Shown one piece after another: positions 20,316 through 30,118 of a stretch of 64,000 bases of DNA. The notes beneath the pieces were generated by a model. It ran no database searches. It was not told the origin of the DNA and saw only the letters and a program-made list of their open reading frames with translations. Every line of letters begins with the position of its first letter. The stretch's first letter is position 1. Both the position numbers and the translations under genes were made by a program. Origin of the DNA: Kalmanozyma brasiliensis GHG001 (taxonomy: Eukaryota > Basidiomycota > Ustilaginomycetes > Ustilaginales); the NCBI RefSeq assembly GCF_000497045.1, contig NW_015961963.1, forward strand, positions 186,001-250,000. The letters run 5' to 3'.

Positions 20316-21751
20316 TCAGAAGTCCTCCTCGAGCGAGAAGGTGTGTGTGTTCTTCTGCGTGCCGTCACCACCCTCCTCGTTCTCCCTGCGTGCCACACCG
20401 GTCTTTGCGTACTCGGCCACCTTCTTCTCGAAGAAGTTGGTCTGGAAAGATGGAGCAGAAGCAAAAGAAGAGAGTGGGGAAGAGTCAGCATTGTTTCGCT
20501 TGAAAAAAGGCCAAAAACGTAAGGGAATGAGCTGCTTACCTTGCCCTGTAGGCTGATATTTTCCATAAAGTCGAAAGGGTTGGTCGCCGCATAGTGAACG
20601 GGGTTTCCGAGCGATACAAGCAGGCGGTCGGCGACGTACTCGATGTACTGGCGCATCAAGGCAGCGTTCATGCCGATAAGACTGCAGGGAAGGGCGTCGG
20701 TGAGGAAAGCCTTCTCGATCTCGACGGCCTCGCTGATGATCTTGAGCACGGTGTCGGGGTGCGCGCGCTTCTTGAGGTGGCTGAAGAGAAGGCAGGCGAA
20801 GTCGGTGTGAAGACCCTCGTCACGCGAGATGAGCTCGTTGGAGAAGGTAAGACCGGGCATGAGACCGCGCTTCTTGAGCCAGAAGATGGAGGCGAAGGAA
20901 CCAGAGAAGAAGATACCCTCGACGGCGGCGAAGGCGACGAGGCGCTCGGCGAAGGTGGCGCGACGGTCGCTGATCCAACGGAGAGCCCAGTCAGCCTTCT
21001 GCTTGACGACGGGGATGGTCTCGACGGCGTCAAAGAGGAACTCGCGCTGCTCGGGCTCACGGATGTAGGTGTCGATGAGGAGCGAGTAGGTCTCGGAGTG
21101 AATGTTCTCCATCATGATCTGGAAACCGTAGAAGCAGCGAGCCTCGGCAGCCTGGACCTCGGAGCTGAATCGCTCGACGAGGTTCTCGTTGACGATACCG
21201 TCGGAAGCGGCAAAGAAGGCAAGGACGTGCGAGATGAAGTGGCGCTCGTTGTCGTTGAGCTTGTTGTCCCAGTCGTGGAGGTCCTTGGAGAGGTCGATCT
21301 CCTCGGCGGTCCAGAAGGAGGCCTCGGCCTTCTTGTACATTTGCCAGATCTATATTGTGGGAGAGGAAGATTGTCAGTGTCAGAGGACAAAAGTGATGAT
21401 GTATGCTTGGGAGAGATGCAGAAGACTCACCTCGTTGAAGCGGATGGGGAAGAGAACGAAACGACGGCTGGTCTCGACAAGGAGAGGCTCCTCCTCCTCG
21501 GGCAGGTCAACGTCGCCGACAAACTTGCCGTGGACATCCTCAGAGTCAGCAGCGGCGACGTCGGTAGTCTTGGCTGCATCTACGATCTTGCCCTTGGTGA
21601 GGAAGCCGGGGTCGGAGAAGTCGTCATCGTTCTGCGCGCTGATCTTGGCGGCGGCCTTCTTGGAAGGGGTGGCGTTGACGTCGATGCCAGCGAGGCCAGC
21701 TGCGACCTTCTTGGAAGGGGTCTCGAGGTTGTGCTGAGTGACGGCAGACAT
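20316..21751 (-). CDS. RNR2: Ribonucleotide reductase small subunit (418 aa)
   Basis: Three exons on the minus strand: 21751-21431, 21349-20540 and 20441-20316, with introns of 81 and 98 bp and GT-AG ends; the joined length is 1257 nt and the phases agree. The protein is the di-iron/tyrosyl-radical subunit that, with the large subunit, reduces ribonucleoside diphosphates for DNA synthesis. Recognisable segments are [20 protein letters not shown] at the first exon join, the iron-ligand helices ([15 protein letters not shown]) and the C-terminal tail ending SLEEDF that docks on the large subunit. The N-terminal 60 or so residues are a variable Ala/Lys-rich extension. Three ACGCGT boxes upstream suggest cell-cycle control. 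An antisense frame of 408 codons over the middle exon is a shadow. Confidence 0.95.
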
Positions 21752-24703
21752 GGCTGTGATGTTGTGCAAGTGGATGGGGAGGTGGATGGTGATGGGGATG
21801 GAGGACGGCTGCAACGATGATGGCGCCGAGGGTATGCGATGAAGGAGGAAGCGACGATGGCTAGAGGGGGTGGTGTCGCGGCAGGGAAGAGGTGATGCTG
21901 TTGGATGGAAGGAAGGAATGATCGAAGACCAAGAAGAAGCAACTTATGTACCTTTGCTGGGCCTGACTCGGGACGCGCTGTTGGAGGAGCAGTGGGGGGG
22001 GGGAGAGAGCGACGTGATGAAGGTAGGACAACAAGAAAAAAGCGTGTGGTGTTGCGAGCGGCGGTGACTGAAATGATCAACGCGTTTGGGCTCTCCCTCT
22101 CTCAGCTCGGCGTAGAAAGGCGAGCGCGACTTGACAGGCAGCACAGCGCAGTATGAGAAAGGGAGTTTGGACAGTCAGACTCGGCTGCTGCCAAAACGCT
22201 GACATCAGACTGTCTCTCTCTGTTCATTCTGCGTCCAACTCTGCGCTCTGCAACTGTAGAAAATTCTTCGCGCTCTCTACACGACACGCGTGTAATTTAA
22301 AAGTGTAATTTCTACAGCAGCAGGGCGCGACATATCGACTGTCCAAAATTGCGGACGCGTCCGTTTACGCCATTGCAGGGCCAGTCAAATTGGAGTGAGA
22401 GACGTGTTGGTCGGGCGTTTGATGAACGCGCTCGACGTGGCTTGATGCGAGCCTCATTCTTCATCACAGGTCGGTCGAGACCATGCATGAAGTTCGCAAG
22501 CGCAGCTGAGCTGACCTGCAACTCAATCGCGTAAAGAACTCCGAGGCGCGAACTTCCTTCTGTTCGCTGTCAGTAAGTGCAATGTTCACGCTTCCCCTCA
22601 CAGTCGCGTGAGCAGGTGTGTCGCACTTAGTCCTAAGCTCATCTTGCCAAGACAGCAATCTGTGGCTGCAGACACTACCTCTGACTCCTCCGTCGGTCGG
22701 AGCTCGTTCGCATCGGAGCGTCATAGCGTCTTAGAGTCTTGCGATGAAGCAAAGAAATGTGATTTGAGTCGTAGTCGAGACAGCCTGCCGCGGGCTCACC
22801 AGTACCATGAAGTCTCTCCATGCCTGCTGCTTGTTCTTCGCTCGTTCCTCTGTAGTGCGACGGCGCGACAGCATTGCTCAATAAAAGGTCTGGGCCGTGC
22901 GCATCCCTTCGACCAAGACTACAGTAGGGACCAGAGCGGAGTGCTAGCGGATGCATGGGACGATGAGAGAGTTCGATCGCCGCGCAGAGCCCGCTTTGAT
23001 CTTGGAACAGCACACGCGTTGCTGCTGCCGGGGAATCGCGCTGCAAGGTGAGATCAAAGCCGACCTACGCGCGATCAAGAATGAGACGCGATCTTAATCT
23101 GATAAGATGCAAGCGCGTGTCCGGTCCGGCTAGACGCTGTCCGCCGCCCGGCTTGGCATGCGTCAATGTGAGCAGCGGTCATAGCGGACTCGTCGAGCCT
23201 GATTGGCTGTCCAAAGACCTTGCATAAGACTCGTGGCCGCACAGCTGCTTGAGGGAAACGGCCCCAGTCCACAAGAAACATGAGCGAACCCTGAGTGATT
23301 GTCGCGTGAAGAGGCAACCTTGGCGGACCTGCCTGCGAGCTTCGTTTCTCACCCCTTCCGTGCCTTTTTCTGCTCAGTCTCATCAGCTCATTCAGGCAGG
23401 AACACCTCTGTGCGAGCTCGCAAAGAAAAAGTTGTTCCGAAGAAAGCGATGCGTAACGCGAGCATGGACGCCGGCGATCGCGTAGCAGCCTGGATTAACG
23501 CCTGACCTACAAGATCGGCGTGATCGGGTCGATTCGCGCTCACTTGATGAGATGCCAGCACCTGATCTGCTTGCGAAGTGCAGACAGGACACACCTTTCA
23601 CCGTCCACGATCAGACAGCGAGATGGGGACTCGCCCCAACCCCTGTGGCTCCGCAAGATGCCGAATGCTTTCTGGAGGCGTATACTTCAATCCAGAGCAG
23701 CGTCCCGTGTCAATGGTCGGCGAGCAGTCGTATAGTATGATAGACGAGTAAGGAGCTCGATGCCGCGGACGTCGAACGATTCCGCACAAGCAACGCAGCG
23801 ATTTGGGTTGAATGATACGAGGACCGAGCTGAGCAACGCTTCGAGAACCGGAAATACCGCGCAGAGCGGGAGCGTCAAACTTATTCGCGAGACGCCGCGG
23901 GAAAGCCGAAAGCGGTATCGCCGGCTCACAACGCCAAGTTGGCTCAGCCCCTTTTTCATCGATTGGCCGAACGATCCGCTGGTGTCTAACCCGCTGTCTC
24001 ACTGCGCTAACACAAGGCGCAAACAGTGAGGTCCAACCGGCGGTCGATATCATCGAGTAGGACGAGGATTGCGATGTTCTCAACCTTGTCGGCTGCTTTT
24101 TCGGCTAGGAAGGGATGACGGAAGCAGGGAAGTCGAAGTCCAGTCGGAGTCCGCCTGTTGACGCGCAGTTGTGAGGAGGAAAGGAGAGAGAGAGGCTGAG
24201 TGTGCTTGCAGGCGAGACGGGCGAATCTCGAATTTCTCTCGCCGAACCTGCGGAAGGGAAGGGTCAAAATGTGGCTTGCTGCTCAACGGCTTTAACCTCT
24301 GCGCTGCCGTGTGTTGTTCCGCCGTCGAATTCTGGCCAAAGACGATGAGCCACGTTTCTTGTTTTTGGACCGCCAAGCTTGCTTATGAGCTAACTTGAGT
24401 CGAGCCAAGCATTGCCCACTCAGCTGATCTTCGGCTGTCTCCACGGAGACGTGTGTTCAGAACTTGACGTTGCACGAGGATGCCACGCTCGGAATCACGA
24501 CAAGCCTGAGCTTCCCCTATACCACCTGCTGTGAATCATCCGCAACACCATCTCCCCTACAAAAGGAGGTCCACCCTTGACACCTCTGCAACATCCCCTT
24601 CCGCCATAGATCTCAGCCCAGGCTCCTCACTCGACGGAAACGGAGTCAGCCCCCACACACCTCGCACAACGGATCCTCGACATCCAGAGCACCCCCTCAT
24701 CTC
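21752..24703. other. 2.95 kb gene-poor interval between RNR2 and the Sng1-like gene
   Basis: Apart from the RNR2 promoter elements I see no coding sequence: frames such as 23598-24083 (minus) or 22608-23051 (plus) lack domain character and codon bias. No T-arm-like tRNA signal or terminal repeats were found. The right end (about 24480-24703) is C-rich leader for the next gene and contains an upstream ORF (24540-24785) in another frame that overlaps its start. Confidence 0.5.
22080..22360 (-). promoter_or_regulatory. Three MCB-type ACGCGT elements upstream of RNR2
   Basis: The palindrome ACGCGT occurs at 22080-22085, 22286-22291 and 22355-22360, i.e. 329, 535 and 604 bp upstream of the RNR2 start codon. 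ACGCGT is the MluI cell-cycle box bound by MBF (Swi6/Mbp1-type) factors, which in fungi drive G1/S genes including ribonucleotide reductase. Binding here is inferred. Confidence 0.5.
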
Positions 24704-26149
24704 ATGTCCGCAGTCCAAAGATCCACCTCTCACAGCTCGGCAGAAGCCAATTCCTCTGCAACCCATACTCCCGCCCACACGATGAACACAAAGGAGAATG
24801 CCTCGGACGAGTCGTCCACCGCGGCGACACCCGCGCGACAGCCACCACAGCTCGGCCAAGAGACGTTCTGGTCACCAAGGCTTCGAGCGCAGCGCGGCGA
24901 GTACCTCAAAGCAGTCGGCGGCGCTACTGTCTTTGTCATGATCGCCATCTGGGCGGTAGTCTCCATCTACTGGGGCTCGGTCTGGAAAGAGATCGATCTC
25001 TCGCCCAATCTCAATGCGTGGGTCATCAATCGCGATAACGGTGCGGTCGGTTCGGCCGTTCAGGAGGCCTTGCTGGCTGCCAACACGGGCGCAAAGCCAC
25101 ACAGCACCTGGACCGTCATCGACCCTGCACGCTACCCCAATCAGGATCAGATCGACTACGAGATCACCAACGCCCAGTCTGTATGGCTGGTCGTCACTGT
25201 GGCCGAAGGTGCCACAGCCAAGCTCGAACAGGCGCGCGCCAACGGCGATGCTTCGTATGACCCCACCTCGCTCGTCTCGCTGAGCTACGCAACGGCTCGC
25301 AACTTCCAGGTGGTGCCCTCCATGGTGCTTTCCCCGGCCATGAAGACGCTCCAACAGGCAATGACACAGCTCGGCTCGCAATTCGCCGCCGAGTATCTTT
25401 CCGGCGCTGCGGGCAACCAGACGGCCATCAACAACCTTGCCCGAGCACCTCAGACGCTTGTCTCGCCTGTCATCCTCAACCAACGCGACCTGCGTCCCTA
25501 CGATGTACCGGTTGCCATCGCCGTGCTCGTCGTTGGTCTCATCTACCTCTGCATCTTGGCCTTCATCACCACCATGGCCGGCTTCGGCGCGAGGCAGCCT
25601 CTGCAGCCATTCCTGCGCTTCCGCTCGCTGGTCGCTATGCGCATCACCGTCCCGCTCGTAGCCTACTTCTTCACCTCGCTCATGATCTCGCTCCTCAACA
25701 TCGCCTTCGAAGTGCCCTTTGGTAGGACCTTCAGCTACGGCGCTGGATTCATGATCTGGTGGGCGACTACCTTTGTCGGCATGTGCGTTCTGGGCTTTGT
25801 CACCGAGTGTGCCATCTCGCTCGTCGGTCCCAAGTTCATCGGTCTCTCGCTCGTCTTTTGGATCATCATCAACGTCTCGGTGGCCAATCTGCCTATCGAG
25901 CTGTCTCCCTCATTCTACAGATACGGATACGCCATGCCCTTCTACAACATTCGCATGATCTACGTCAAGATCATCTTTGACGTCGGTCAGCGCATCGAGA
26001 TTCTCAAGCACTTTGGCATTCTCTGGGCTTGGCTGGTGGTTGTCTTGTTGACCTTGCCACTTTGGATGCACCTCGAACGAAAGCCGGTCATGAAGGCACG
26101 TCAGGCAGCGCAGCAGAAGCAGAACGGACAGCCACCAGCTTCGTCGTAA
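24704..26149 (+). CDS. Sng1-family (DUF3533) integral membrane protein (481 aa)
   Basis: Residues 1-60 are polar. A first membrane helix lies at about 74-95 (VGGATVFVMIAIWAVVSIYWGSVW), followed by a large extracytoplasmic loop of about 170 residues (KEIDLSPNLNAWVINRDNG onward) and then five hydrophobic segments between about 268 and 460, ending in a basic cytosolic tail. This one-plus-loop-plus-five topology and the loop motifs match the fungal Sng1/DUF3533 family, whose yeast member confers nitrosoguanidine resistance and is linked to plasma-membrane lipid asymmetry. Biochemical function is not established for most members. Single exon. The 3' flank carries the 8-bp tandem repeat listed separately. 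Confidence 0.88.
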   Translation: MSAVQRSTSHSSAEANSSATHTPAHTMNTKENASDESSTAATPARQPPQLGQETFWSPRLRAQRGEYLKAVGGATVFVMIAIWAVVSIYWGSVWKEIDLSPNLNAWVINRDNGAVGSAVQEALLAANTGAKPHSTWTVIDPARYPNQDQIDYEITNAQSVWLVVTVAEGATAKLEQARANGDASYDPTSLVSLSYATARNFQVVPSMVLSPAMKTLQQAMTQLGSQFAAEYLSGAAGNQTAINNLARAPQTLVSPVILNQRDLRPYDVPVAIAVLVVGLIYLCILAFITTMAGFGARQPLQPFLRFRSLVAMRITVPLVAYFFTSLMISLLNIAFEVPFGRTFSYGAGFMIWWATTFVGMCVLGFVTECAISLVGPKFIGLSLVFWIIINVSVANLPIELSPSFYRYGYAMPFYNIRMIYVKIIFDVGQRIEILKHFGILWAWLVVVLLTLPLWMHLERKPVMKARQAAQQKQNGQPPASS

Positions 26150-26742
26150 TGTAGCTTCGGGTATCGTGCGACGCGTGACTCGTATCGCTTCATCTGCCTC
26201 GTCTCGCTCTCCCTGTAGAATTGTTATAATCCCGTCCTTGTACACTTGTACACTTGTACACTTGTAATACAAATGCATGTCTGCAACCTTGGTGCGTGTG
26301 CAAGCTCGACTGCGTCTGTTGACTCAGTTTCGCGGGTGGTCCGGCAGGTTCGGATACCACCCGATGGTCAGATGCTCCGTGACTTGCGAGCGTGGGAATC
26401 GACCTGAGACGGCGGATGAAGCCGGAGCAGCTTGGTGGACTCGATTCGGATCGCTTCCGATCAGACTGCTCTTTGCCCTCAGCCCCCCTTTCCCAGGCGT
26501 CGGATCGTTCTCGCGACTCGTCTGGTGCGTCTTGCTGCGACAGTTAGATCGGGCAGCTGAGCATTCAGCCTTGGCGCTGCGCACAGAGCGCTTTTGCGAG
26601 CCAAAGGGGGCTCAGTCGGCGGGGTAGAAGTAGTTCACCTCCTTGACGTAGCCCCCTTGAAAGCCCTCGCCACTCTTACTTCAACAGCACGATGTGCTCA
26701 TTCACCGCCCTTCGAGTCCCTCGCCTCTAAACGTCCATCGAG
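26150..26742. other. Intergenic region between Sng1-like and GPI aldolase genes
   Basis: Holds the Sng1-like 3' flank with the tandem repeat and the promoter of the aldolase-like gene. No other supported feature. Confidence 0.4.
26237..26266 (+). repeat. 8-bp tandem repeat CTTGTACA (about 3.7 copies) in the 3' flank of the Sng1-like gene
   Basis: Perfect head-to-tail copies of CTTGTACA begin 87 bp after the stop codon and end in TTGTAATAC. It places four UGUA tetramers in the likely 3' untranslated region. UGUA is the core of both the Pumilio/PUF site and cleavage-factor-I type polyadenylation elements. Confidence 0.8.
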
Positions 26743-27899
26743 ATGCGGCTCTCTACCATCGAGTGGACACTGTTGCTCCTGCTCGCTGCGGTCAAGCTGG
26801 TAGCATCCCAAGCGTAGGTCAACATTTCTTTGGCATCACTTCGCATCACCACACTGACCCTCCATTATGTCTCATGAAACTCCCCAGTCTGCCTCAGCTC
26901 ACGCCCCGACAGCTGGCGGTAAACCAACTCGTCAACGCCTCTCGCATTCTCGCTCAGCAGACAATCGCCGACGACTCTCCCGGCCACATCTCGATTCGCG
27001 ACCCGCTCGCGCCCAACTTGGCGTTCCTCATCACGGCCGGCACGCACCCTGCGGCCCAGATCACGCCAGCCGACATTGCCGTCGCGCGCATCAACGACAG
27101 CATCGTCACCTCTGCTGCGCTCTCTGGCTACCCAGCCCCCGCTCGCCCCGCCGAGATCTTCCTCCACTCATCGATCTATCAGCGTTTCCCCAACACCACT
27201 GTGGCCAGCATCGCCTTCTATCGCCCTGAGCAGCTGCTGCCCTACACGATGTTCCCTGACAAATCGTCCAACGCATCGGCGGCCGACGCGACGGTGTCGG
27301 ACATGACGAGTCTCTACGCCGCCACGTCCGGTGCAGCCTTCATGGGCGGCTACGCTGCGCCGGTGTTCGACGCATTCGACGCGGAGCCCGCCACCATCAC
27401 GCCATCGGTTGATAACGTGGTGAAGGGCTTTGCGCTGGCACAGAAGTTCGGGCCCGCCAACGCCCGTGCCGGGTCGGTCAACGAGACGGACGGCTTCAGA
27501 CCTCTCGTGCTCATGCGTAACGACGGAGCTACGGTCGTCGGGACTAGCGTACCAGAGACGGTCTTCCGGTTTGTCAATGCGGTCAAGAGCGCCAGGGTGC
27601 AGTGGCAGGCGAGTGCCATGGCGTTTGGGAACGGGAGCAGGCCGCTGTTCCTGCCCAATGCAGCGGCCAAGGCGAACGACGCCTATCTGAGGAGCTGGCT
27701 GCTCTGGATGACGCAGATTGAGGATAGCATCAGAGCGGACGAGGCGCGCAGCCCTGAGCTGTGGGAGACGGACGATGCCAATTCGACGACTGGCGATGGC
27801 GGCGGATCGTTGGCAAGCGGCGCTGTTGCGACTCTGCTCGCTCGTCCTCAGACAGTCCCCATTGCGACTGCTGCTATCTTGCTCGCCACACTGCTCTGA
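26743..27899 (+). CDS. Secreted, probably GPI-anchored class II aldolase/adducin-fold protein (360 aa)
   Basis: Two exons, 26743-26813 and 26888-27899, joined across a 74-bp intron (donor GTAGGT, acceptor CCCCAG) that restores the frame. Exon 1 encodes a classical signal peptide (MRLSTIEW, then a Leu/Ala core to about residue 24). The mature part follows the class II aldolase/adducin domain: NQLVNASRILAQQTIADDSPGHISIRDP, then HSSIYQRFPNTTVASIAFY, then LMRNDGATVVGTSVPETVFR. The His residues that bind zinc in this fold (normally an HSHS-type pair and the His of RGHG) are replaced by Ser/Ile/Ala/Phe and Asp, so aldolase chemistry is unlikely. The C-terminus is small residues followed by a hydrophobic tail (VPIATAAILLATLL), a GPI-attachment signal pattern. 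Several N-glycosylation sequons. Probable cell-wall or surface protein. Confidence 0.82.
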
Positions 27900-27960
27900 T
27901 CAACACCTCTCAAAGCTGGCACTACCGTCACTTGCGCAGATGTAGTATTAAGTTTCGTCT

Positions 27961-29244
27961 TCACATCTTCGCCTTTCTCGGCGGCACCAGTCCCAATAGT
28001 ACATCCTCCTCTCTTGGGTTCTCCGCCCGCGCGCGCGCATCCTCCTCGCGCTCTTTCACGATATCTCGCTCGTCCTGCGGCGTCCACACCTTGTACTCCG
28101 CATCCGATGTGTCGACCTCCCGACCCGTAATGTAGTCGAGAAACAGTTTCCAGATCGTCTCTTCCTTCGTGAGCGTGTCGCGTGGCGGCTTGGGGTGCTT
28201 CGAGATGGCGTCTTGAAAGTCGTTCTCGGATGTGTAGGCCTCGCCGTGCTCGACAGGGACCAGCTTGGGCTGCTTAGTCTTGGTAAAGGCGTTGACGTGA
28301 CCGCAGGGCGGCCAATTCTTCTTGGGCGGGTCGATCCAGAGTGACTGTTTGAGGCCGTCAGAGTGGTCGAACATGCCGAGATACTTTTGCATCATGTTTC
28401 TGTGATCAGACGATTGGTTGATGGAGAAGGTCAGTCGGCTGCTAATGCTGTTGAAAGAGAAAGGTGATACTTACTTGCCAATCTTCTCGTCGTCCTCAAA
28501 GCCTACGTACAGCAGCGGGATACCCTTGAGCCCGCGTGCCAGCTTCATGTTCTCCGGTCGATTAAAGGCGAAGTGGGTGTGGAAGTACCACTGCACCCAC
28601 TCTTTTCCTGGCCCATACGGTAGGTCGTATCCCAGTCCCAAGTTGGCTGCTCGGAAGATCTTTTCCTCGGCGAGCGGCTTGACGATGATCTCCATGAACC
28701 CGAACTCGGCAGCGTCGGGCTCTTTCTGGTTCTTGACGAAAGCGTTCCCACCACACACATTGAGCAGTCGCTTGACCTTTGCTTTTGGTCCATAGACGTG
28801 ATCTGACGGCAGCACAGCCATCAGATGACCTCCAAGACTGTGTCCGATGACCGTCACATCTGCGTGCGGATTCGACTCGTATGCTAGCCGCACGATGGAC
28901 GCCAGGTCCACCTTGCACCACGTCGTTGTGAGGTCAGCGTCCTCGGGACACTGCCGCAGTGCTTCTTCGAAGTAATCTTCGTCCTCTGCTAGCTTGACAG
29001 GGTCGCATTCGAGCGGAAAGGAGGCACCGGAGAAGCGATAGTCGAACGTGTAGGCTGCCACGCCGTTGGTCGCGAGCCACTCGGCGACATTGTGGTAGAA
29101 TCGACCTTGAACTCCCGTCGCGTTGGCGAAGATGACGCTCGCTTTGACGTCGGACGAGGACTTGGGTCGGAAGATGGTTGTAGCAAGCGGAAAGCCGTCC
29201 GAAGCACGGTGCCGTGTGGTGATCTTCTCTATTGGCACGGGCAT
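27961..29244 (-). CDS. Alpha/beta hydrolase (402 aa)
   Basis: Two exons, 29244-28475 and 28399-27961; a 75-bp intron with donor GTAAGT and acceptor CACAG joins GK to NMMQKYLG in phase. The fold is marked by a first strand and loop (ASVIFANATGVQGRFYHNVAEWLA), the segment YTFDYRFSGAS, and the nucleophile elbow GHSLGG at about residues 135-140, whose Ser is the nucleophile. It resembles COG4757/serine aminopeptidase S33-type hydrolases of unknown substrate. The C-terminal tail is Lys/Glu/Arg-rich. No signal peptide. The gene ends 61 bp from the end of the convergent GPI aldolase gene. Confidence 0.85.
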
Positions 29245-29806
29245 TCTTTGAGGTGTGGGGTTGGACCTGCGGTATGAAGGCTGACTTGAAGGTGGTGAGG
29301 TCGAGTCGACTTGGGGAAGCCGTGCCTGCTAGAGAAGGTGGACGAGTGACAAAGTGTGGGATGTGGCAGTCACAAGTCAAGGTCATGCGTCACACGCACT
29401 TGAGAAGTCACGAAGGAGCGAGCATGAGATCCGCAAAGAGGACCCTGAACCGGCTCGCGGCTTTCAAACATGCCGTTTGATCGTTGCTCAGCTGTCAAAC
29501 CTTCTGACTGACGAGCCCGGAAACATCGCTTTGAGTCTTTTCATCCATCTGCCCGGCGTGCTTTCCTTGGTGCAGCACAGCTCTCCTCAAGACGTCAATC
29601 ATGAGCCCTGTCTGTTTAGCGAGCCACTCAATGTTGCTGTACGTGTGATTGCGGGGTAGAGGCTGCATGAGGGTCACCGTGTAGTGAAATGTGACAAGCG
29701 AGCTTGATCTTCCGAAGCGCCCAACAAGGCCGAGCATCACCGCCAGACTTCATGCAGTCAGACAAGTATATATGGCTACAGCCTCTAACTCGGCAAGCAC
29801 ATCACA
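29245..29806. other. Intergenic region, alpha/beta hydrolase promoter side and tRNA upstream flank
   Basis: No coding sequence seen. A TATATAT box at 29767-29773 lies about 35-40 bp before the tRNA gene, where upstream TATA elements assist Pol III initiation in some fungi. Confidence 0.45.
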
Positions 29807-29918
29807 GGGCCAATCGTATAGTGGCTTATTATGCTGTCTTAGGGCTATTCCTCTTCATTTCTAAAAGAGGCATGCACTAAGTTGACAGAGGTCCCCGGTT
29901 CGATTCCGGGTTGGCCCC
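29807..29918 (+). tRNA. tRNA-Pro(AGG) with a 38-nt intron
   Basis: Hand folding gives a complete cloverleaf: acceptor GGGCCAA (29807-29813) pairs with TTGGCCC (29911-29917), discriminator C; D arm at 29816-29832; anticodon stem CTGTC (29834-29838) pairs with GACAG (29884-29888); anticodon AGG at 29841-29843 after TT; variable loop AGGTC; T stem CCCGG/CCGGG with loop TTCGATT. The intron occupies about 29845-29882, right after position 37, where eukaryotic tRNA introns always lie. Box B (GGTTCGATTCC, 29897-29907) matches the consensus exactly and box A lies at 29814-29824 with one mismatch. A seven-T Pol III terminator follows at 29924-29930. Confidence 0.93.
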
Positions 29919-29923
29919 CGTAC

Positions 29924-29930
29924 TTTTTTT
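29924..29930 (+). terminator. Pol III T-run terminator after tRNA-Pro
   Basis: Seven consecutive T residues six bases after the tRNA 3' end, a standard RNA polymerase III stop. Confidence 0.85.
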
Positions 29931-30118
29931 ATCGATTGCTGCGCCTGTCCGTGCGTGTCACGCGGCGCCGGTCAATATCATACTTTTGCTCCACTTCCAA
30001 CGAGCGACACGCATCATCACTTCTGCTCTTGCAACCGTCATCCCGTACCAATCTCTCAGCACCACTAGCGGCAGTGGAGAGGTGCAGGGACAAGGATTTG
30101 CCTATCTGCCGTCTCAAT

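Noticed and set aside
20594..21820. 408-codon plus-strand ORF
   Set aside because: It lies antisense to RNR2 and consists of Leu/Val/Gly/Glu-rich sequence typical of the complement of biased codons; no domain.
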